Shown one piece after another: positions 6,535-8,493 of a stretch of DNA of 8,493 nt. The position numbers and the translations under genes were made by a program. Below the pieces are notes generated by a model, which was given only the letters and a program-made list of their open reading frames with translations, searched no databases and had not been told where the DNA came from. Origin of the DNA: Deltaproteobacteria bacterium. GTDB taxonomy: Bacteria; Desulfobacterota; Syntrophia; Syntrophales; Fen-1087. The stretch covers positions 1 through 8,493 of the forward strand of contig JAPLJM010000385.1 in the NCBI GenBank assembly GCA_026388595.1, read 5' to 3'. Within the stretch, counting starts at the first letter, position 1; every line of letters begins with the position of its first letter.

Positions 6535-6540
6535 ACCTCC
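6535..6540 (-). promoter_or_regulatory. Strong ribosome-binding site of the AOR gene
   Basis: GGAGGT on the minus strand ends 4 bases before ATG 6530, and its GGAGG core sits 5 bases before it. It decides the start in favour of 6530 over the GTG at 6536, which is embedded in it. Confidence 0.8.
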
Positions 6541-6547
6541 TATATTA

Positions 6548-6567
6548 TTGGTTATATTTGGTTATAT
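6548..6567. repeat. Perfect tandem 10-bp repeat TTGGTTATAT x2
   Basis: Two exact copies of TTGGTTATAT abut at 6548-6557 and 6558-6567, directly upstream of the AOR ribosome-binding site (ATATAACCAA twice on the message strand). The 10-bp period equals one DNA helical turn. In RNA the tract is A/U-rich and unstructured, which may keep the ribosome-binding site open. Confidence 0.5.
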
Positions 6568-6595
6568 GATGAAGACACACATTGGCGGCTGCTGG

Positions 6596-6719
6596 TATAA
6601 ATCCCGAGGCGGCCAGAAAAAGATACGCTGTTGTGGTCGATACGTAAACCCCAGAAACCCTTGAACGATATCCGTACATGAGAAGCTTCTCCCGACAGGT
6701 CAAGGCGGAGTGATTGTAT
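6596..6719 (-). ncRNA. Candidate Moco/Tuco-type riboswitch in the AOR operon leader
   Basis: The transcript expected from the promoter at 6738-6766 has a leader of about 200 nt. Within it AUA, AAUC and CCG (from 6719 down to 6706) can pair with CGG, GAUU and UAU (from 6606 down to 6597). This makes a 10-bp closing stem with a one-base bulge (C) and a three-base bulge (ACU). The enclosed part is G+C-rich and contains CACUCCGCC, a GAGAAGCUUCUC hairpin (6680-6691), GGGUUUCUGGGG and GGCCGCCUCGGG. Moco-family RNAs precede genes for molybdenum and tungsten cofactor synthesis or use, and Tuco variants precede AOR-type genes. The CACUCCGCC ... GCCUC(C/G)GG framing agrees with my memory of the motif. 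No terminator follows, so control would act on translation initiation. Identity is not proven without a covariance-model match. Confidence 0.5.
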
Positions 6720-6737
6720 GATGGAGAACCTGGATGA

Positions 6738-6766
6738 ATAGTAAATGGGAGAACTGGAATTGTCAA
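6738..6766 (-). promoter_or_regulatory. Sigma-70 promoter of the AOR-MoaD-E1-radical SAM operon
   Basis: On the minus strand TTGACA (complement of 6761-6766) is followed after an ideal 17-base spacer by TACTAT (complement of 6738-6743). Transcription would begin near 6731, giving a leader of about 200 nt to ATG 6530. The -35 matches the consensus at six of six bases and the -10 at five of six. Confidence 0.7.
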
Positions 6767-6778
6767 GGCGAAAAACAT

Positions 6779-6796
6779 TATGTCATCAATGACATA
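6779..6796. promoter_or_regulatory. Perfect 18-bp palindrome, likely activator site of the AOR operon
   Basis: TATGTCATCAATGACATA is an exact inverted repeat with 8-base arms around a 2-base centre. Its centre is at about -57 from the predicted AOR transcription start and it ends 12 bases upstream of the -35, a position usual for activators that contact RNA polymerase. Read as TGTC-N6-GACA it has the half-site geometry of CRP/FNR-family sites but not the sequence of either. The cognate protein is unknown. Confidence 0.55.
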
Positions 6797-6833
6797 GACC
6801 GTCTGAGATCATCCGCAGTCAGGCATCAGTAAT

Positions 6834-6876
6834 AATCGGGTGGGGCAAAATGAAAGGGCCCCACCTGATTTCTTTT
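6834..6876 (+). terminator. Strong intrinsic-terminator-like hairpin (plus orientation)
   Basis: AATCGGGTGGGGC (6834-6846) pairs with GCCCCACCTGATT (6858-6870) as a 13-bp stem with one G-U pair and an 11-base loop, followed by TTTCTTTT (6869-6876). On the plus strand this has the form of a rho-independent terminator; on the minus strand the T-run is poor. No plus-strand gene ends nearby: the nearest, the CDF gene, ends at 2074. It may stop antisense transcripts, insulate the ligase promoter or end an unrecognised small RNA. Confidence 0.6.
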
Positions 6877-6937
6877 GCGACGGCGTCAAACTTGATTTGA
6901 ACAGGGCGCATATCTATGTTAGGAACAACTTGGTTTT

Positions 6938-6955
6938 TGAAAGAGGTCTCTTTCA
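6938..6955. promoter_or_regulatory. Second perfect 18-bp palindrome in the divergent gap
   Basis: TGAAAGAGGTCTCTTTCA is an exact inverted repeat with 8-base arms around a 2-base centre, the same 8-2-8 architecture as the palindrome at 6779-6796 but a different sequence. Its centre is about 100 bases upstream of the ligase -10. It could be an operator or distal activator site for the ligase; the binding protein is unknown. Confidence 0.4.
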
Positions 6956-7044
6956 CCTATGGGGATTTGTGTCGATATCATCTGGCTGCCCCTTGCAGAT
7001 TGACACAACTCTCAGAGCAGCATGCCCGGATGAACAAGGTTGAT

Positions 7045-7053
7045 TGTTATAAT
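7045..7053 (+). promoter_or_regulatory. Extended -10 promoter of the acyl-CoA ligase gene
   Basis: TGTTATAAT at 7045-7053 is a perfect TATAAT preceded by the TGn extension. No -35 is recognisable at 15-18 bases upstream, which extended -10 promoters can do without. The start of transcription would be near 7060, leaving a leader of about 18 bases before ATG 7078. Confidence 0.5.
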
Positions 7054-7077
7054 GAATTACTCCCGGAAAGGAAGATA

Positions 7078-8493
7078 ATGAACGACCCCGATTTTACGCT
7101 TTACGATATGATCGTCCGCAACGCCACGCTGTATCCCGATAGGGAAGCGGTGGTCTGCGGCGTGCGCCGCATCACCTTCGGCGCCTACCGAAAGCTCTGC
7201 GACCAATATGCCACCGGTCTTCGCCAGGAAGGGACGGCCGCGGGCGACCGGATCGCCATCCTTGCAGGCAATGAAGCCGACTTTCTCATCCTTTGCGGCG
7301 CAGCGGCCAGGATCGGCGCCATCGTCGTGCCTGTGAATTGGAGGTTGGGAGAGGATGAGATCGCCTATATCCTCAATGACACGACGCCACGGCATCTCTT
7401 CAACAGCAGGGAATATGGAGAGACGGCGAAGAATGCCGCCGCCCGGACAGGCTCTATCCAAAGGCGCTATACCTTTCGGGCGGACGAGACGGACGGGGAC
7501 TGCCTCCCCTTTGATACCCTCTGCCGGGAAGAGGAAACCGATCGGGTGACAGCGCCGCTCAACCTGTCCGGCGACACCCCCTTCATGATCATCCATACGG
7601 CGGCCGTGAGCGGCAAGCCCCGGGGTTGCGTTCTCAGCCAGGCCAACCTGGCGGCCGCGGGCCTTCAGATCGCCCAGTTGCTCCGCATCGACAGCCGTGA
7701 CAGCTACATCGGCTTCCTGCCCCTCTTTCATATCGGAGGCCTGGCCATGACCCTGTCGGTCATGCACCAGGGTGGGAAGAACGTCCTGGTGGAGCGCTTC
7801 GATCCCCCGTCCGTTCTGCGGCTGATCGAGAAGGAAGCGGGTTCGTTTTTCGTGACCTTCCCTCCCATGCTCACCTCCCTTCTCGACGCTCAGGAGCAAG
7901 GCATCAGCAGCATGGCGAGCCTGCGCGTCGCCTGCGGCGTGGACGGTCCCGATACGATCGAACGTTTCCTGAAGACAAATCCCCGGGCTGTCTTCTACAG
8001 CCTCTACGGGCAGACGGAAGCCATGCCCGTCTCCGGGGGCGATTACCGCGAAAAGCCGGGCAGCATCGGCCGACCGGCCATTATGACCAGGGTCGCCCTC
8101 TGCGACGATCATGGCGGGGAAGTGCCCCCCGGAACGCCGGGAGAAATCTGCGTCCGCTCGCCCGCCGTCTTCCGTGGCTATTGGAATCTGGAGGAAGAAA
8201 CGAAATACACCTTCCGCAACGGCTGGCATCACACGGGCGATCTGGGACGCCTGGACGATGAAGGTTTCCTCTGGTATGCCGGCCGGAAACCGGAGAAGGA
8301 ACTCATCAAGCCAGGCGGCGAGAATGTCTATCCGGCGGAGGTGGAAAAGGCCATCCTTTCCCATGCAGCGATTGCCGAGGCGTGTGTCATTGGCGTTCCC
8401 GATCCGGATTGGGGAGAGGCCGTCAAGGCCGTTTGCGTCCTTAAGAAGGGCCACACGGTTAGCGCCACGGAACTGATCGCATTTGTGGCCGCC
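7078..8493 (+). CDS. AMP-forming acyl-CoA synthetase/ligase (partial, runs off the right edge)
   Basis: The 472 visible codons encode an adenylate-forming enzyme that activates a carboxylic acid to its CoA thioester through an acyl-AMP. Motifs in order are the phosphate loop HTAAVSGKPRG (173-183), FLPLFHIGGLA, YGQTEA (310-315), the PGTPGE and VFRGYWN segments, GWHHTGDLGRL (382-392) and the hinge region GRKPEKELIKPGGENVYPAEVE (402-423). The phosphate loop is unusual: TAAVSG replaces the common TSGTTG. The catalytic lysine of motif A10 would be about 30-50 residues beyond the edge. ATG 7078 has AAAGGAAG (7067-7074) just upstream. The gene has no stop within the window. It is divergent from the AOR operon, consistent with use of AOR-linked acids. 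The family is sure; the substrate (fatty, aromatic or other acid) cannot be read from the sequence. Confidence 0.94.
   Translation, partial: MNDPDFTLYDMIVRNATLYPDREAVVCGVRRITFGAYRKLCDQYATGLRQEGTAAGDRIAILAGNEADFLILCGAAARIGAIVVPVNWRLGEDEIAYILNDTTPRHLFNSREYGETAKNAAARTGSIQRRYTFRADETDGDCLPFDTLCREEETDRVTAPLNLSGDTPFMIIHTAAVSGKPRGCVLSQANLAAAGLQIAQLLRIDSRDSYIGFLPLFHIGGLAMTLSVMHQGGKNVLVERFDPPSVLRLIEKEAGSFFVTFPPMLTSLLDAQEQGISSMASLRVACGVDGPDTIERFLKTNPRAVFYSLYGQTEAMPVSGGDYREKPGSIGRPAIMTRVALCDDHGGEVPPGTPGEICVRSPAVFRGYWNLEEETKYTFRNGWHHTGDLGRLDDEGFLWYAGRKPEKELIKPGGENVYPAEVEKAILSHAAIAEACVIGVPDPDWGEAVKAVCVLKKGHTVSATELIAFVAA

Larger units (their letters stand above)
6531..7077. other. Divergent intergenic region with regulatory signals
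   Basis: These 547 bases separate the AOR gene from the acyl-CoA ligase and hold no convincing protein gene. From left to right they contain the AOR ribosome-binding site, a tandem 10-bp repeat, a structured leader, a sigma-70 promoter on the minus strand, an 18-bp palindrome, a terminator-like hairpin, a second 18-bp palindrome and the ligase promoter. Each is listed separately. Open frames of 44 to 77 codons cross the region but have no family resemblance and overlap the structured elements. Confidence 0.7.

Noticed and set aside
6983..6997. A sigma-54-like sequence, TGGCTGCCCCTTGCA, upstream of the ligase
   Set aside because: The distance between the GG and GC elements is 9 bases instead of the strictly required 10, and an extended -10 promoter lies closer to the gene.
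7000..7005. A perfect TTGACA upstream of the ligase
   Set aside because: It is 42 bases from the TATAAT at 7048, and no -10-like hexamer occurs 16-18 bases downstream.
6840..7043. A 67-codon plus-strand frame before the ligase
   Set aside because: It would start with GTG inside the terminator hairpin stem, lacks a ribosome-binding site and crosses the second palindrome. A gene remnant cannot be excluded, but nothing supports one.
7057..8454. A 465-codon open frame antisense to the acyl-CoA ligase
   Set aside because: The plus strand carries a clear adenylate-forming enzyme with all its motifs in order. The antisense translation resembles no family and is the usual by-product of G+C-rich codons.

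Overview
The window looks like a chromosomal segment from a strictly anaerobic, G+C-moderate to G+C-rich bacterium. A syntrophic or sulfate-reducing deltaproteobacterium (Syntrophus/Smithella-like) is the best guess. The basis is the tungsten-type aldehyde:ferredoxin oxidoreductase cassette, the oxygen-sensitive iron-sulfur chemistry, the ArsR plus redox-active-disulfide protein pair, and the acyl-CoA ligase. This taxonomic call is inference; no marker gene is present.

Layout. Bases 1-153 (minus strand) are the start of an iron-sulfur protein that resembles epoxyqueuosine reductases and leaves the window. Divergent from it, on the plus strand, is a small metal/redox group: an ArsR-family repressor with a CVC metal motif (386-733), a 77-residue CxxC thioredoxin-fold protein (821-1054) and a zinc-type cation diffusion facilitator (1169-2074). 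A decayed fragment of a DUF4143-type ATPase (about 2101-2262) fills the gap before the next, convergent operon.

The centre is a minus-strand operon read from 6530 down to 2296. Its order is AOR-family tungsten oxidoreductase (4794-6530), MoaD-like sulfur carrier (4438-4662), ThiF/MoeB-like activating enzyme (3618-4436) and a SPASM-type radical SAM protein of the kind proposed to mature tungsten-cofactor oxidoreductases (2296-3612). The last three genes are packed almost end to end. The apparent logic is one catalytic enzyme travelling with its own dithiolene-sulfur supply and a radical SAM maturase.

The 547-base gap between the AOR gene and a divergent acyl-CoA ligase (7078 to the window end) is rich in signals. 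It holds a good sigma-70 promoter for the AOR operon, a perfect 18-bp palindrome just upstream of its -35, and a roughly 200-nt leader that can fold into a long-range closed RNA (candidate Moco/Tuco-type riboswitch). It also holds a tandem 10-bp repeat next to the ribosome-binding site, a strong terminator-like hairpin, a second 18-bp palindrome and an extended -10 promoter for the ligase. AOR enzymes interconvert aldehydes and carboxylic acids, and the ligase activates carboxylic acids to CoA thioesters. A shared aldehyde -> acid -> acyl-CoA route, or its reverse, is therefore a reasonable inference.
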